DNA from: Achromobacter anxifer
Lineage (GTDB): Bacteria; Pseudomonadota; Gammaproteobacteria; Burkholderiales; Burkholderiaceae_B
Length of the DNA stretch: 64,000 nucleotides
Assembly (NCBI RefSeq): GCF_903652925.1
Contig: NZ_CAHLAR010000011.1
Location: forward strand, 124,001-188,000
Direction of reading: 5' to 3'
Shown here: piece after piece, positions 37,513 to 46,734 of the stretch
Layout: the number at the start of each line of letters is the position of its first letter
Position numbering within the stretch: the first letter of the stretch is position 1
The notes under the pieces: model-generated
What the model was told of the DNA's origin: nothing
The model's database searches: none
What the model saw: only the letters and a program-made list of their open reading frames with translations
Made by a program: the position numbers and the translations under genes

Positions 37513-37777
37513 ACTGAGAGATACTGTCAGAACTATGTGATACGCTGCCGCCCTAGTTGCATCGCTTCAGTTAAAACACATTAACTAAAACATGCTTCCA
37601 GAGTGCAGTTGGTTCTACAATGGGATCTTTAAGCAACTTGCTTCCAAACCCGGGTTTTGAACTTTGTTTTGCTTTGTTAAGTAAACTAAGTTCCGAACCC
37701 TTCCAACCTTTTTCTGCTTCAGTGTTCAGCCTTGGGCGAACCACAGAAGCTGCGCATTATATACGGAAATTTTAGCT
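37513..37777. promoter_or_regulatory. AT-rich leader upstream of rnr
   Basis: The 265-base space holds the tRNA-Leu promoter (leftward) and the rnr promoter (rightward). It is clearly AT-richer than the genes. A perfect 12-base palindrome AAACCCGGGTTT lies at 37646-37657 and AAGCAACTTGCTT just before it. A weak promoter-like pair (TTGGGC 37732-37737, CATTAT 37755-37760, 17 apart) is visible, but would leave only a short leader before the TTG start. Confidence 0.4.
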
Positions 37778-40252
37778 TTGGCAAAACGATCGAATAACGA
37801 ATCGAATAACAACAGATCAACACCCTTGCCCGAAGCGCCGCCGGACTTCGATCCTGATGTCCCGTCCCGTGAAGCCATCCTGAAAGCGCTGCGTGCCGCG
37901 GGCTCGCCGCTGTCTCCGGTGGAGCTGGCCGAACGCATGGGCGTCGAGCGCGCTGCGACGATGGTGGGGTTTGAGCGCCGCCTGGGCGCGATGGAGCGCG
38001 ACGGGCAATTGATGCCCAACCGCAAGGGCGTGCTGCTGCTGGCGACCAAGCTGGACTTCGTCGCCGGCAAGGTGCTGGGTCACCGCGACGGCTTCGGCTT
38101 CCTGCTGCGCGACGATGGCGGCCCGGACCTGTTCCTGTCGCCGCGCGAAATGCTCAAGGTGCTGCATGGCGACCGCGTGCTGGTCAAGCCCACGGGCGAA
38201 TACCGCGGCAAGCCTGAAGGCACCATTGTCGAAGTCATCGAACGCCGCACCAATAAATTGGTGGGCCGCTTCCTGCATGAGCACGGCCTGTCCATCGTCG
38301 TGCCCGAGGACCAGCGCATCAAACACGACATCCTGATTCCTCCCAGCGACACCAATGGCGCCCAACATGGGCAGGTGGTCGCGGTGGAAATCATGGAACA
38401 ACCGACGCGCCACACGCAGCCGCTGGGCCGCGTGGCCGAGGTGCTGGGCGAGATCGACGACCCCGGCATGGAAATCGAGATCGCGGTGCGCAAGTTCGAC
38501 GTGCCCGTCGAATTCTCGGAAGCTGCCCGCAAGCAGGCCGCGCGCCTGCCGGACGTGGTCCGCAAGGCCGACCTCAAGGATCGCGTGGACCTGCGCGACG
38601 TGCCGCTGATCACCATCGACGGCGAAGATGCGCGCGACTTCGACGACGCGGTGTACTGCGAGCCCGTGGAATTGGGCACTGGCCAGCGCAAGCGCCCGGG
38701 CTGGCGACTGCTGGTGGCCATTGCCGACGTCAGCCACTATGTGCGTCCGGGCGATGCGCTGGACGACGACGCGGTCGAGCGCGGCACCAGCGTGTACTTC
38801 CCGCGCCGGGTAATTCCGATGCTGCCGGAATCGCTCTCCAACGGCTTGTGCTCGCTGAACCCGGATGTCGACCGCCTGGTGCTGGTCTGCGACATGGTCA
38901 TTCCCGCCAGCGGCGCCAAGGCCGGCACGGTCACGGCCTACCAGTTCTACAACGCGGTCATGCATTCGCATGCGCGCACCACCTATACCAATATCTGGGC
39001 CGCCTTGCAGCAGCCTGGCGGCCCCGCCGCGCATGCCATGCGCAGCGTCATGCCGCAGGTCCAGCACCTGTATGAGCTTTATCAGCTGCTGGCCCAGGGG
39101 CGCAAGAAGCGTGGCGCCATTGACTTCGACACGGTCGAGACCAAGATCGTCTGCAACGAGCTGGGACGCATCGAGCAGATCGTGCCGTCGGTGCGCAACG
39201 ATGCCCACAAGCTGATCGAGGAATGCATGCTGGCCGCCAACACCTGCGCGGCCGATTTCATGACCCGCAGCAAGCATCCCGGCCTGTACCGCATCCACGA
39301 AGGGCCCACTCCCGAACGTCTGCAATCGCTGCGCGAATTCCTGCGCACGATGGGCCTGTCGCTGGGCGGCGGCGAAACGCCCACGGCCAAGGACTATGGC
39401 GATTTCCTGGATTCGGTGCGCGGCCGTCCCGACTACCAGCTGCTGCAGACCATGTGCCTGCGCTCCATGCAGCAGGCGGTCTACAGCCCCGACAACATGG
39501 GCCACTTCGGTCTGTCCTATCCCGGCTACAGCCATTTCACGTCGCCCATCCGCCGCTATCCCGACCTGCTGACGCATCGCGTCATCAAGGCGCTGCTGGC
39601 CGGCCAACGCTACGTGCCCAGCCTGGAAGACCAGCCTGTGGTGATAGGCCGTACGCAGCGCGAGCACGAACATGCCATCTGGGAAAAGATGGGCTTGCTC
39701 CTGTCCGCCAGCGAGCGCCGCGCCGACGAGGCCTCGCGCGACGTCGAGGCCTGGCTCAAGTGCTGGTTCGTCAAGGAGCGCGTGGGCGAGGACTTCAGCG
39801 GCACGGTCACCGGCGTCGCCAGTTTCGGCATCTTCGTCACGCTGGACACCCTGCATGTCGAGGGGCTGGTGCACGTTTCCGAACTGGGCGGCGAGTACTT
39901 CCAGTTCAACGACGCCCTGCACGAGTTGCGTGGCGAACGCACCGGCATGCGCTACCGCCTGACCGACAAGGTACAGGTGCAGGTATCGCGTGTGGACCTG
40001 GAAGCGCGCCGCATCGAGTTCCGCCTGGTACAGGGCACGAGCTTCGATGCCTTGCGCAAGGCATCGGCCCGCGGACCAGATGAGCCTTCCCGCCGCGTGA
40101 AGAAGGCGGCTTCGCCCAAGCCTGCCGCGCTGAAGGGACAGACCGCGAAGGAGCGGCGCGCCGAGGCCAAGAAGGCCAGCAAGCCGCCCCGTGCGCCCAA
40201 GGCGTCCAAGCGCGCCGCGCCGGCCAAGAAGGCCGCTCACAAGCGCCACTGA
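37778..40252 (+). CDS. rnr: Ribonuclease R
   Basis: RNase R degrades structured RNA from the 3' end and takes part in rRNA quality control. The 824-residue protein has an N-terminal helix-turn-helix domain (about 25-90), two cold-shock domains, the RNB catalytic domain with Asp-rich ITIDGEDARDFDDAVYCEP near residues 283-301, an S1 domain (DFSGTVTGVASFGIFVTLD) and a Lys/Ala/Pro-rich C-terminal tail. The start is TTG at 37778: no ATG or GTG lies in frame before residue 58, well inside the helix-turn-helix domain. GGA is about ten bases upstream. rlmB follows in the same direction. Confidence 0.93.
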   Translation: MAKRSNNESNNNRSTPLPEAPPDFDPDVPSREAILKALRAAGSPLSPVELAERMGVERAATMVGFERRLGAMERDGQLMPNRKGVLLLATKLDFVAGKVLGHRDGFGFLLRDDGGPDLFLSPREMLKVLHGDRVLVKPTGEYRGKPEGTIVEVIERRTNKLVGRFLHEHGLSIVVPEDQRIKHDILIPPSDTNGAQHGQVVAVEIMEQPTRHTQPLGRVAEVLGEIDDPGMEIEIAVRKFDVPVEFSEAARKQAARLPDVVRKADLKDRVDLRDVPLITIDGEDARDFDDAVYCEPVELGTGQRKRPGWRLLVAIADVSHYVRPGDALDDDAVERGTSVYFPRRVIPMLPESLSNGLCSLNPDVDRLVLVCDMVIPASGAKAGTVTAYQFYNAVMHSHARTTYTNIWAALQQPGGPAAHAMRSVMPQVQHLYELYQLLAQGRKKRGAIDFDTVETKIVCNELGRIEQIVPSVRNDAHKLIEECMLAANTCAADFMTRSKHPGLYRIHEGPTPERLQSLREFLRTMGLSLGGGETPTAKDYGDFLDSVRGRPDYQLLQTMCLRSMQQAVYSPDNMGHFGLSYPGYSHFTSPIRRYPDLLTHRVIKALLAGQRYVPSLEDQPVVIGRTQREHEHAIWEKMGLLLSASERRADEASRDVEAWLKCWFVKERVGEDFSGTVTGVASFGIFVTLDTLHVEGLVHVSELGGEYFQFNDALHELRGERTGMRYRLTDKVQVQVSRVDLEARRIEFRLVQGTSFDALRKASARGPDEPSRRVKKAASPKPAALKGQTAKERRAEAKKASKPPRAPKASKRAAPAKKAAHKRH

Positions 40253-40382
40253 GCTTCCCTTATGGCCAAGCCGTCGTTGGGCGGTCAGGCCATAAGGGGT
40301 AACATTGCATCCATGCCCGGTTTGGTCCGGTGACCCGCCCCGCTCTGGGGCGGGTATTCGTTTATCTAAAGGTATTGCATTT

Positions 40383-41120
40383 ATGGCGTCGACCCAAGTT
40401 CTGGCCGGGTTTCACGCGGTTGTCGCGCGGCTGCGCCACGCGCCCGACTCGATCAAGGAAATCTATGTGGAGGCGTCGCGCCGCGACAAGCGGATGCAGA
40501 CGTTCATCGAACAGGCCGAAAAGGCGGGCTGCCGCCTGCATCCGGTTCCCATGGAGCGCCTGGACGGCCTGTCGCGCGGCACGCGCCACCAGGGCGTGGT
40601 CGCGTTGGCCGAAGAGCGCCAGCTGGCGGTGGATGTGGATGAGGTGCTCGACGTCATCGAGGGCCCGCCGCTGCTGCTGATTCTTGATGGCGTGACCGAT
40701 CCGCACAATCTGGGCGCCTGCCTGCGCACCGCCGACGCGGCGGGCGTGCACGCGGTCATCGCGCCGCGCGACCGGGCCGTCGGCCTGAACGCGACCGTGC
40801 AGCGGGTGGCGTGCGGCGCCGCCGACACCGTGCCCTATCTGATGGTGACCAATCTGGCGCGCACCATGCGCAGCCTGAAGGACCGCGGCGTGTGGCTGGT
40901 GGGCACCGACGATCAGGCAACCGACAGCATGCACCAGATCGATGCGCGCCAACCCATGGCCTGGGTCATGGGCGCGGAAGGCGAGGGCATGCGCCGCCTG
41001 ACCCGGGAAACCTGCGACCAGCTGGTGAACATCCCCATGCTGGGTTCGGTGGAAAGCCTGAACGTCAGCGTGGCCAGTGCAGTCTGCCTGTACGAAACCG
41101 TGCGCCAGCGCCGCGCCTGA
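40383..41120 (+). CDS. rlmB: 23S rRNA (guanosine-2251-2'-O)-methyltransferase RlmB
   Basis: RlmB methylates G2251 in the peptidyl transferase P-loop. The 245-residue protein has an N-terminal ribosomal-protein-like substrate domain ([21 protein letters not shown]) and a C-terminal SpoU knot with the three motifs [29 protein letters not shown] and [19 protein letters not shown] 40383 is preceded by AAAGGT. It follows rnr by 130 bases, an order widely conserved in proteobacteria. Confidence 0.95.
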   Translation: MASTQVLAGFHAVVARLRHAPDSIKEIYVEASRRDKRMQTFIEQAEKAGCRLHPVPMERLDGLSRGTRHQGVVALAEERQLAVDVDEVLDVIEGPPLLLILDGVTDPHNLGACLRTADAAGVHAVIAPRDRAVGLNATVQRVACGAADTVPYLMVTNLARTMRSLKDRGVWLVGTDDQATDSMHQIDARQPMAWVMGAEGEGMRRLTRETCDQLVNIPMLGSVESLNVSVASAVCLYETVRQRRA

Positions 41121-41178
41121 TCTGCTCCGATTGCCTATTCCTGTCTTGTAGACCATTTTTTCTTCGCGTCAGCCCATC

Positions 41179-42423
41179 ATGCACCAGAACGGCTTTACCA
41201 CCACGATCCTCCATTCCGACCGCAAGCAATCCGTCGAGCACGGAGCGGTGCACAAGCCCATGCATCCGTCCTCGGAGTTCGCCTACGAAGACGCGCGCGA
41301 GCTGGCCGCGGTGTTCCAGGGCAAGGCGGGCTTCACCTACGCGCGTCAGGGCACGCCCACCACCACCGCGCTGGAAGCCAAGGTCAACCAGATGGAAGGC
41401 GGCAAGGGCACGGTCAGCTTCGCGACCGGCATGGCCGCGCTGGCCGCCATCTTCACGACGCTGTTGCGCCGCGGCGATCACCTGGTGTCCAGCCAGTTCG
41501 TGTTCGGCAATACCAACAGCCTGTTCGGCACGCTGCTGGAACTGGGCGTGGAAATCACCTTCGTGGACGCCACGGATTCCTCGCAGGTGCGCGCCGCAAT
41601 CCAGCCCAATACCCGCATGGTGTTCACCGAGACCATTGCCAACCCGGGTACGCAAGTTGCTGACCTGGCCGTGATCGGCGAGATCTGCCGCGAAAAAGGC
41701 CTGGTCTACGTGGTCGACAACACGCTGACCTCGCCCTGGATGTTCCGCCCGGCGTCGGTCGGGGCCTCGCTGGTGATGAATTCGCTGTCGAAGTACATCG
41801 GCGGCCATGGCAATGCGCTGGGCGGCGCCGTGACGGACACCGGCCTGTACGACTGGTCGGGCTATGCCAACATCTACGATGCCTACCGCAAGGGACCGTC
41901 CACCAGCTGGGGGCTCACGCAGATCAAGAAGAAGGGTCTGCGCGACATGGGCGGCACGCTGGCGGCCGAGCCCGCGCACCGCATCGCGGTGGGCGCCGAG
42001 ACCCTGGCCCTGCGCATGGCCAAGCATTGCGCCAATGCGCTGGCGCTGGCGCGATTCCTCGAAGAGCACCCCGGCGTGGCCAAGGTGCACTATCCCGGCC
42101 TGGCCAGCCATCCGCAGCACGCGCGCGCGGCGGCTCTGTTCGGTTCGCGTTTTGGCGGCCTGCTGGGCGTCGAGCTGGCCGATGGCGTGGATTGCTTCGA
42201 TTTCCTGAACCGCTTGCGCGTGGTCCTCATGGCGACCCATCTGGGCGATACTCGCAGCCTGGCGCTGCCCGCCGCCCACACCATCTATTACGAGATGGGG
42301 GCAGAGCGCCGCAAGCAGATGGGCATCGCGGACAGCCTCATCCGCGTGTCGGTGGGCATCGAGGACGAGGCCGATCTGCTGTTTGATTTCGATCAGGCGC
42401 TCAACGGTTGCCTGCAGGGATAA
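41179..42423 (+). CDS. Cys/Met metabolism PLP-dependent enzyme (cystathionine gamma-synthase family)
   Basis: This 414-residue PLP enzyme belongs to the family of cystathionine gamma-synthase, O-acylhomoserine sulfhydrylase and methionine gamma-lyase. The PLP lysine is in NSLSKYIGGHGNALGG near residue 200, and FTYARQGTPTTTALEAK marks the N-terminal phosphate-binding region. It may be O-succinylhomoserine sulfhydrylase (MetZ) or a gamma-lyase; the sequence alone does not decide. It follows rlmB by 58 bases and precedes a dioxygenase gene. Confidence 0.85.
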   Translation: MHQNGFTTTILHSDRKQSVEHGAVHKPMHPSSEFAYEDARELAAVFQGKAGFTYARQGTPTTTALEAKVNQMEGGKGTVSFATGMAALAAIFTTLLRRGDHLVSSQFVFGNTNSLFGTLLELGVEITFVDATDSSQVRAAIQPNTRMVFTETIANPGTQVADLAVIGEICREKGLVYVVDNTLTSPWMFRPASVGASLVMNSLSKYIGGHGNALGGAVTDTGLYDWSGYANIYDAYRKGPSTSWGLTQIKKKGLRDMGGTLAAEPAHRIAVGAETLALRMAKHCANALALARFLEEHPGVAKVHYPGLASHPQHARAAALFGSRFGGLLGVELADGVDCFDFLNRLRVVLMATHLGDTRSLALPAAHTIYYEMGAERRKQMGIADSLIRVSVGIEDEADLLFDFDQALNGCLQG

Positions 42424-42486
42424 TGCGGCACGCGCGCGGCTCGCGGTCGCGCGCGCCCGCGCCCGCAACGCAATCGGAATAGGTCC

Positions 42487-43167
42487 ATGCTCATACAGAT
42501 AGCAGAAGTTTTTACGCCGGAAGAAGCGGCCGAGATCCGGCGCCGCCTGGACGCGGCCGATTGGGTGGATGGCAAGGTCACTGCCGGCTACCAGTCTGCC
42601 GAAGTGAAGCGCAATCGCCAGTTGCCGGAGCAGCATCCCCTGGCGCAGGAACTGGGCAACCTGATCCTGCAGCGCCTGGCGGGCAACAACCTGTTCATGT
42701 CGGCGGCGTTGCCGCGCAAGATCTTCCCGCCCTTGTTCAATCGCTATGAGGGCGGAGAGGCCTTTGGCTATCACGTGGACAATGCGGTGCGCGGCATCGC
42801 CGGCACGGCCGAGCGCGTGCGCACCGATCTGTCCGCCACGCTGTTCTTCTCCGAGCCCGACTCCTACGATGGCGGCGAGCTGGTCATTGACGATACCTAC
42901 GGCCCGCGCGCGGTGAAGCTGCCGGCGGGGCACATGGTGCTGTATCCGGGCACCAGCCTGCACAAGGTCAATCCGGTGACGCGCGGCGCGCGCGTGTCGT
43001 CCTTCTTCTGGATGCAGAGCCTGGTGCGCGAAGACAGCCAGCGCGCGCTGCTGCTGGACATGGACGTGGCCATACAGCGCTTGAATCAGGATGCCGCGGG
43101 CCATCCTTCCATCGTGCAGCTCACCGGCATTTATCACAATTTGCTGCGCCGATGGGCCGATGTCTGA
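42487..43167 (+). CDS. Fe(II)/2-oxoglutarate dioxygenase, PKHD-type hydroxylase PiuC-like
   Basis: The 226-residue product matches the PiuC/YbiX family. The iron ligands fit H-x-D in [11 protein letters not shown] (near residue 97) and the distal H in [15 protein letters not shown] (near 160), with the following Arg binding 2-oxoglutarate. Family members are usually iron-regulated and sit next to TonB-dependent receptors. Here hupB and tRNA-Val lie between it and tonB-exbBD, and no receptor gene is adjacent. Confidence 0.9.
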   Translation: MLIQIAEVFTPEEAAEIRRRLDAADWVDGKVTAGYQSAEVKRNRQLPEQHPLAQELGNLILQRLAGNNLFMSAALPRKIFPPLFNRYEGGEAFGYHVDNAVRGIAGTAERVRTDLSATLFFSEPDSYDGGELVIDDTYGPRAVKLPAGHMVLYPGTSLHKVNPVTRGARVSSFFWMQSLVREDSQRALLLDMDVAIQRLNQDAAGHPSIVQLTGIYHNLLRRWADV

Positions 43168-43281
43168 CGCATGTTAAGGATCGTGTTCGGGGGTGTCGCG
43201 CAAACCCCGAAATGCGTGTTTCTGTTTATTGCGAAAACGTCTAAAAGCTAGTATTGGCGCGGGTTGTGGTGAGGTTTTCGC

Positions 43282-43312
43282 TTGACAGCCGCGTCACGCC
43301 AAGGCCTAATAC
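43282..43312 (+). promoter_or_regulatory. Candidate sigma-70 promoter of hupB
   Basis: TTGACA at 43282-43287 and TAATAC at 43307-43312 are separated by 19 bases (18 if the hexamer is read CTAATA). The promoter would leave a leader of about 200 bases before hupB. The whole 353-base space 43168-43520 is AT-richer than the genes and holds no other feature I can support. Confidence 0.55.
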
Positions 43313-43520
43313 ACGTCTGCGTCGCTGATGATTTGAAGGCAATTTGCCATTGAATCTAGGCGGCGCAGCAGTTTAAAAGTTGTGCTTCGCAGCGCAAGAA
43401 AAAAGTTTATCCACTGTCTGTTCGTCGTTTGTCGGGTCCTGCGTCTTCAGCGGCGTCCAATCATGACGGCCATGAACTGCACTACCGACAGACTCCATAC
43501 CTTGTGAGGGGTACACCTGA

Positions 43521-43793
43521 ATGAACAAAACCGAACTCATCGATCACATCGCCAGCAAGGCCGACATCTCGAAGGCTGCCGCTGGTCGCTCGCTCGACGC
43601 CCTGATCGGTGCCGTCAAGACCACCCTGAAGAAGGGCGGTACGGTTACGTTGGTTGGCTTTGGCACGTTCGCTGTGTCGGCTCGCGCCGCGCGCACCGGT
43701 CGTAATCCGCGCACCGGCGAAACCATCAAGATCAAGAAGGCCAAGGTGCCGAAGTTCCGTCCGGGCAAGGCCCTGAAGGATGCCGTCAACTGA
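43521..43793 (+). CDS. hupB: HU family DNA-binding protein
   Basis: This 90-residue histone-like protein binds and bends DNA as a dimer. The sequence starts [22 protein letters not shown] and contains the DNA-arm motif [20 protein letters not shown], in the order typical of HU-beta. Length is standard. GAGGGG precedes the ATG by a normal distance. It is not part of the iron genes functionally. Confidence 0.97.
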   Translation: MNKTELIDHIASKADISKAAAGRSLDALIGAVKTTLKKGGTVTLVGFGTFAVSARAARTGRNPRTGETIKIKKAKVPKFRPGKALKDAVN

Positions 43794-43948
43794 TAGGCGG
43801 CGGGCAGGTCGCAGGCGTTGGCGCCGAGCGATTTGCCGACAAGTGCGCGGTCCGGTATACTCCGGCCCGCGTATTGCTTTTGAGTGCCCCGGTTGGCAGT
43901 TGCTTGTACGGATTTTTCGCGAATTTCGTCTTGAGGCTGCATCAGAAA

Positions 43949-44024
43949 GGGTGCTTAGCTCAGTTGGTAGAGCGGCGCCCTTACAAGGCGTAGGTCACAG
44001 GTTCGACCCCTGTAGCACCCACCA
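43949..44024 (+). tRNA. tRNA-Val (TAC)
   Basis: The 76-base gene folds with acceptor GGGTGCT/AGCACCC, D-arm GCTC/GAGC, anticodon loop CTTACAA with anticodon TAC, T-arm ACAGG/CCTGT with TTCGACC loop, and an encoded CCA. A terminator follows at 44041. Confidence 0.96.
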
Positions 44025-44040
44025 AAAGCACTGCACATGC

Positions 44041-44074
44041 AAAACCCGCACACTTCACGGTGGCGGGTTTTTTG
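44041..44074 (+). terminator. Terminator after tRNA-Val
   Basis: The arms AAAACCCGC and GCGGGTTTT enclose a 13-base loop that contains a smaller CAC/GTG pairing, and are followed by six T in total. It lies 17 bases after the tRNA. Confidence 0.88.
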
Positions 44075-44261
44075 TTGCCTGGTCGCATGGCGCGCAGCAC
44101 GAGTTCGTTGGGCGGCGTGCTCGCGTGACGCGCGCTGTGCGGTAGGCGATGTCTACGCGCGCCGCTTCTCATTGCTTCCGTCGGAACTTACCGGGATCTT
44201 CCTGTCGTCCTAGTCTTGCCCATCCTGCGGGAAGCGGGGCCGGTTCAGATGAAATAGGACG

Positions 44262-44280
44262 TGCGAATCATTCGCATTTA
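44262..44280 (+). promoter_or_regulatory. Fur-box-like operator upstream of tonB
   Basis: TGCGAATCATTCGCATTTA contains the inverted repeat GCGAA-TCA-TTCGC and resembles the GAATNATTC-centred Fur sites of Bordetella and Burkholderia. A -10-like TATTAT follows at 44284-44289, so bound Fur would block the polymerase. It lies about 98 bases before the tonB start. The rest of the 353-base space 44025-44377 shows only the tRNA terminator. Confidence 0.7.
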
Positions 44281-44377
44281 AGATATTATCGTGGGCTTGT
44301 ACCGGTCAGCCGGCGTCGCCATTGCGTGCGCGTCTTTCCTGGCTGGCCGGATAAGTCAATGTACCCCTGGCTGATTC

Positions 44378-45193
44378 ATGCCTAGTCTTCAACCCGGTTG
44401 GAATTCTTCTTCGCGCTCTTCATTCGGTATACGCGCAGGCGCCGGCCTGACGGTCCTGGCGTTGCATGCGGCGGTGATCGGCGCCATCTTCATGGCACCC
44501 GAGAACCGTCCTGAACTCGAGGAACCCGAGGCCATCATGGTGAGCGTGGTGGATGCGCCCGTACCCCAGATCGCCAAGGCCGAACCCACGCCCGAAGTGC
44601 CGCAGCCCGTGACGGAAACTCCGCCCGAGCCGCAGCCCGAGGTTGAACCCGAACCCGAGCCGGAACCCGAGCTCAAGCCCGAGCCGGAACCAGAACCCGA
44701 ACCCGAGCCAGTGGTTGAAAAACCGCCGATGCCGGCGCCCAAGCCGAAACCCAAGCCCAAGCCGCCACCCAAGCCCAAACCGCAACCCAAGCAGGAAGCC
44801 AAGGTCGAGCCCAAACCGGAAACGCCGCCTCAGCAGACGCCGCCCAGCGGTGCGCCCGAGGGCACGCAGGCGCCTCAGGGGCCGCAGCAAGGGCCGCCGC
44901 CGGACCAACCGGTGCTGGTTTCCAGCATCGAGTTCCAGGGAGCACGCCCCATGCCCAATTATCCGATGGCTTCGCGCCGGATGCGGGAGGAGGGCCGGGT
45001 GCTGGTGTTGGTCGAGATCAATACCCAGGGGCTGGTCGAGCGGGCAAGCATCGACACGTCGTCGGGCTTCCCGCGCCTGGATGAAGCCGCGCTGGCCGCC
45101 GCCCGCAAGGGCCGTTTCAAACCGTATACCCGTAACGGCGTGGCCTATCCCGCCAAAGCCAAAATTCCGTTCGATTTCGTAATGAGGAACTGA
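44378..45193 (+). CDS. tonB: TonB energy transducer
   Basis: TonB couples the inner membrane proton gradient to outer membrane receptors for siderophores and haem. The 271-residue protein has one N-terminal helix (AGLTVLALHAAVIGAIFMA), a long Pro-rich rod in which Glu-Pro repeats (residues about 85-115) change into Lys-Pro repeats (about 120-145), and a C-terminal TonB domain with SRRMREEGRVLVLVEI and AARKGRFKPYTRNG. A Fur-like box lies upstream and exbB starts two bases after its stop. Confidence 0.94.
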   Translation: MPSLQPGWNSSSRSSFGIRAGAGLTVLALHAAVIGAIFMAPENRPELEEPEAIMVSVVDAPVPQIAKAEPTPEVPQPVTETPPEPQPEVEPEPEPEPELKPEPEPEPEPEPVVEKPPMPAPKPKPKPKPPPKPKPQPKQEAKVEPKPETPPQQTPPSGAPEGTQAPQGPQQGPPPDQPVLVSSIEFQGARPMPNYPMASRRMREEGRVLVLVEINTQGLVERASIDTSSGFPRLDEAALAAARKGRFKPYTRNGVAYPAKAKIPFDFVMRN

Positions 45194-45194
45194 G

Positions 45195-46184
45195 ATGTCC
45201 AACGCACTGCATAGCGCTACCCTGGTGGCGCAGGCGACCACCAGCCCGGCTGCGCCGGCTGCCGCCGCTGCGCCTGCCGCAGCTGCGGCCGCGCCCGCAG
45301 CCCAACAAGCCGCCTCGACCGTGGGCGCCGCGGCCCAGCAAGCAGCCGGCGCCGTCCAGCAGTCGGCCGACGCGCTGCACGGCGCCGCCGCTGCGCTGCC
45401 CACGCTTCCCGCAGCGCCGGCTTCCGCCGCCGTTCCCGACATGGGCTTCCTGCACTTCGTCGCGCAGAGCGACTTCGTCGGCAAGAGCCTGTTCATCATC
45501 CTGATCCTGATGTCGCTGGTGACCTGGTACCTGATCCTGGTCAAGGTGGTCAGCAACGTCAGCATGCGCAAGCGTTCGGCCGACTTCCTGAACAAGTTCT
45601 GGAACGCCAGCTCGCTTGAGCAGGTGGAAAACGAGATCGTTACCCACGGCGCGCGCGATCCGTTCTCGCACCTGGCCAGCCATGCCATGCACGCGCAGGC
45701 GCACCACAACAAGTTCGGTGCCACCAAGCTGGAAGAGTCGGGCAGCAACTCCGATTTCGTCACGCGCACCATGCGCAAGGTGATCGACGAGGAAACCGCC
45801 AAGCTGGAAAACGGCCTGACCGTGCTGGCTTCGGTGGGTTCGACGGCGCCTTTCGTGGGCCTGTTCGGCACCGTCTGGGGCGTGTACCATGCCTTGGTCG
45901 GCATCGGCCTGTCCGACGGCGTGACTATCAACCGCATTGCCGGTCCGGTGGGCGAAGCGCTGATCATGACGGGCCTGGGCCTGGCGGTCGCCATTCCCGC
46001 GGTGCTGGCCTACAACACCTTCGTGCGCAACAACCGCGTGTTCCTGTCGCGCCTGGATGCCTTTGCGCATGACCTGTTCGCGTTCCTGACCACCGGCCAG
46101 CAAGTGGCGCTGTCCGACGGCAAGGTGCGCGCCCTGCGCCGCCAGAACGGTAGCGGCGCCGCTGCTCAACGCGGGAGCGAATAA
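45195..46184 (+). CDS. exbB: Biopolymer transport protein ExbB
   Basis: ExbB forms the pentameric proton channel that energises TonB. The 329-residue protein has an Ala/Pro-rich N-terminal extension of about 80 residues, partly a signal-like region, then three helices: FIILILMSLVTWYLILVKV, ASVGSTAPFVGLFGTVWGVY and EALIMTGLGLAVAIPAVLAY, with the family motifs FVGLFGTVWGV and AIPAVLAYN. It is longer than E. coli ExbB (244), due to the N-terminus. It overlaps exbD by one base. Confidence 0.95.
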   Translation: MSNALHSATLVAQATTSPAAPAAAAAPAAAAAAPAAQQAASTVGAAAQQAAGAVQQSADALHGAAAALPTLPAAPASAAVPDMGFLHFVAQSDFVGKSLFIILILMSLVTWYLILVKVVSNVSMRKRSADFLNKFWNASSLEQVENEIVTHGARDPFSHLASHAMHAQAHHNKFGATKLEESGSNSDFVTRTMRKVIDEETAKLENGLTVLASVGSTAPFVGLFGTVWGVYHALVGIGLSDGVTINRIAGPVGEALIMTGLGLAVAIPAVLAYNTFVRNNRVFLSRLDAFAHDLFAFLTTGQQVALSDGKVRALRRQNGSGAAAQRGSE

Positions 46185-46669
46185 TGGCCTTTGGCAGCTT
46201 CGAGGGCAAAGGATCTGGAAGCCATACGGTTTCCGAGATCAACATGGTGCCCCTGATCGACGTGATGCTGGTGCTGCTGGTGATCTTCATCATCACCGCG
46301 CCGCTGCTGGCGCACTCGATCAAGATCAACATGCCCCAGGTGGCCGCCGAGCAGATCGAGGAAGAACCCAAGACCGTCGATCTGGCCATCGATGCCAGCG
46401 GCGCCTTGTTCTGGGACGAGAAGCCGGTCAACATCGACGACCTGCCCAACCGCTTCAAGTCGATCGCCGGCACCAAGCCGCAACCCGAGATCCGCATCCG
46501 CGCGGATCAGAACACCCGCTACGAAACGCTGGCCAAGGTCATGGCCTCGGCGCGCCGTTCGGGCATGACCCGTATCGGGTTCGTTACGACGCCTCCTTCG
46601 GGTGGCGCCGCCGCGGGCGCGGCAGCCCCCGCCGCGCCTGGAGCCGCCCCGGCTCCGTCCGCGCCTTGA
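46184..46669 (+). CDS. exbD: Biopolymer transport protein ExbD
   Basis: ExbD is the second membrane partner of TonB. The 161-residue protein has a single N-terminal helix with the functionally essential Asp in NMVPLIDVMLVLLVIFII, and a periplasmic domain (NTRYETLAKVMASARRSG). An Ala/Pro-rich tail of about 20 residues ends it. Start and stop overlap with exbB (TAATG). A nested inverted repeat follows. Confidence 0.95.
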   Translation: MAFGSFEGKGSGSHTVSEINMVPLIDVMLVLLVIFIITAPLLAHSIKINMPQVAAEQIEEEPKTVDLAIDASGALFWDEKPVNIDDLPNRFKSIAGTKPQPEIRIRADQNTRYETLAKVMASARRSGMTRIGFVTTPPSGGAAAGAAAPAAPGAAPAPSAP

Positions 46670-46672
46670 ACG

Positions 46673-46718
46673 GATCCCGGCATCGGGGCGCAATTCGCGC
46701 CCCGTTCTTGCCGGGATC
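46673..46718. repeat. Nested inverted repeat between exbD and the response regulator
   Basis: The outer arms GATCCCGGC (46673-46681) and GCCGGGATC (46710-46718) enclose the inner arms GGGGCGC (46685-46691) and GCGCCCC (46697-46703). Both pairs are perfect and can form one long hairpin with internal loops. It starts 3 bases after the exbD stop and ends 16 bases before the next start. No T-run follows, so it may be a stability element or a factor-dependent terminator. Confidence 0.7.
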
Positions 46719-46734
46719 GCGCTAGAATCGCGGC

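Noticed and set aside
37817-40249. An open frame of about 810 codons on the minus strand opposite rnr
   Set aside because: It is antisense to a well-supported gene, has low-complexity composition rich in His, Gln, Arg and Gly, and no family resemblance. Long antisense frames are expected at this GC content.
41065-43137. An open frame of about 690 codons on the minus strand opposite the PLP enzyme and dioxygenase genes
   Set aside because: Both plus-strand genes have clear catalytic motifs, while this frame has none and shows the composition of a shadow.
44640-44780. Short tandem repeats that could be mistaken for a repeat array
   Set aside because: They are the Glu-Pro and Lys-Pro codon repeats of the TonB rod, not a CRISPR or satellite.
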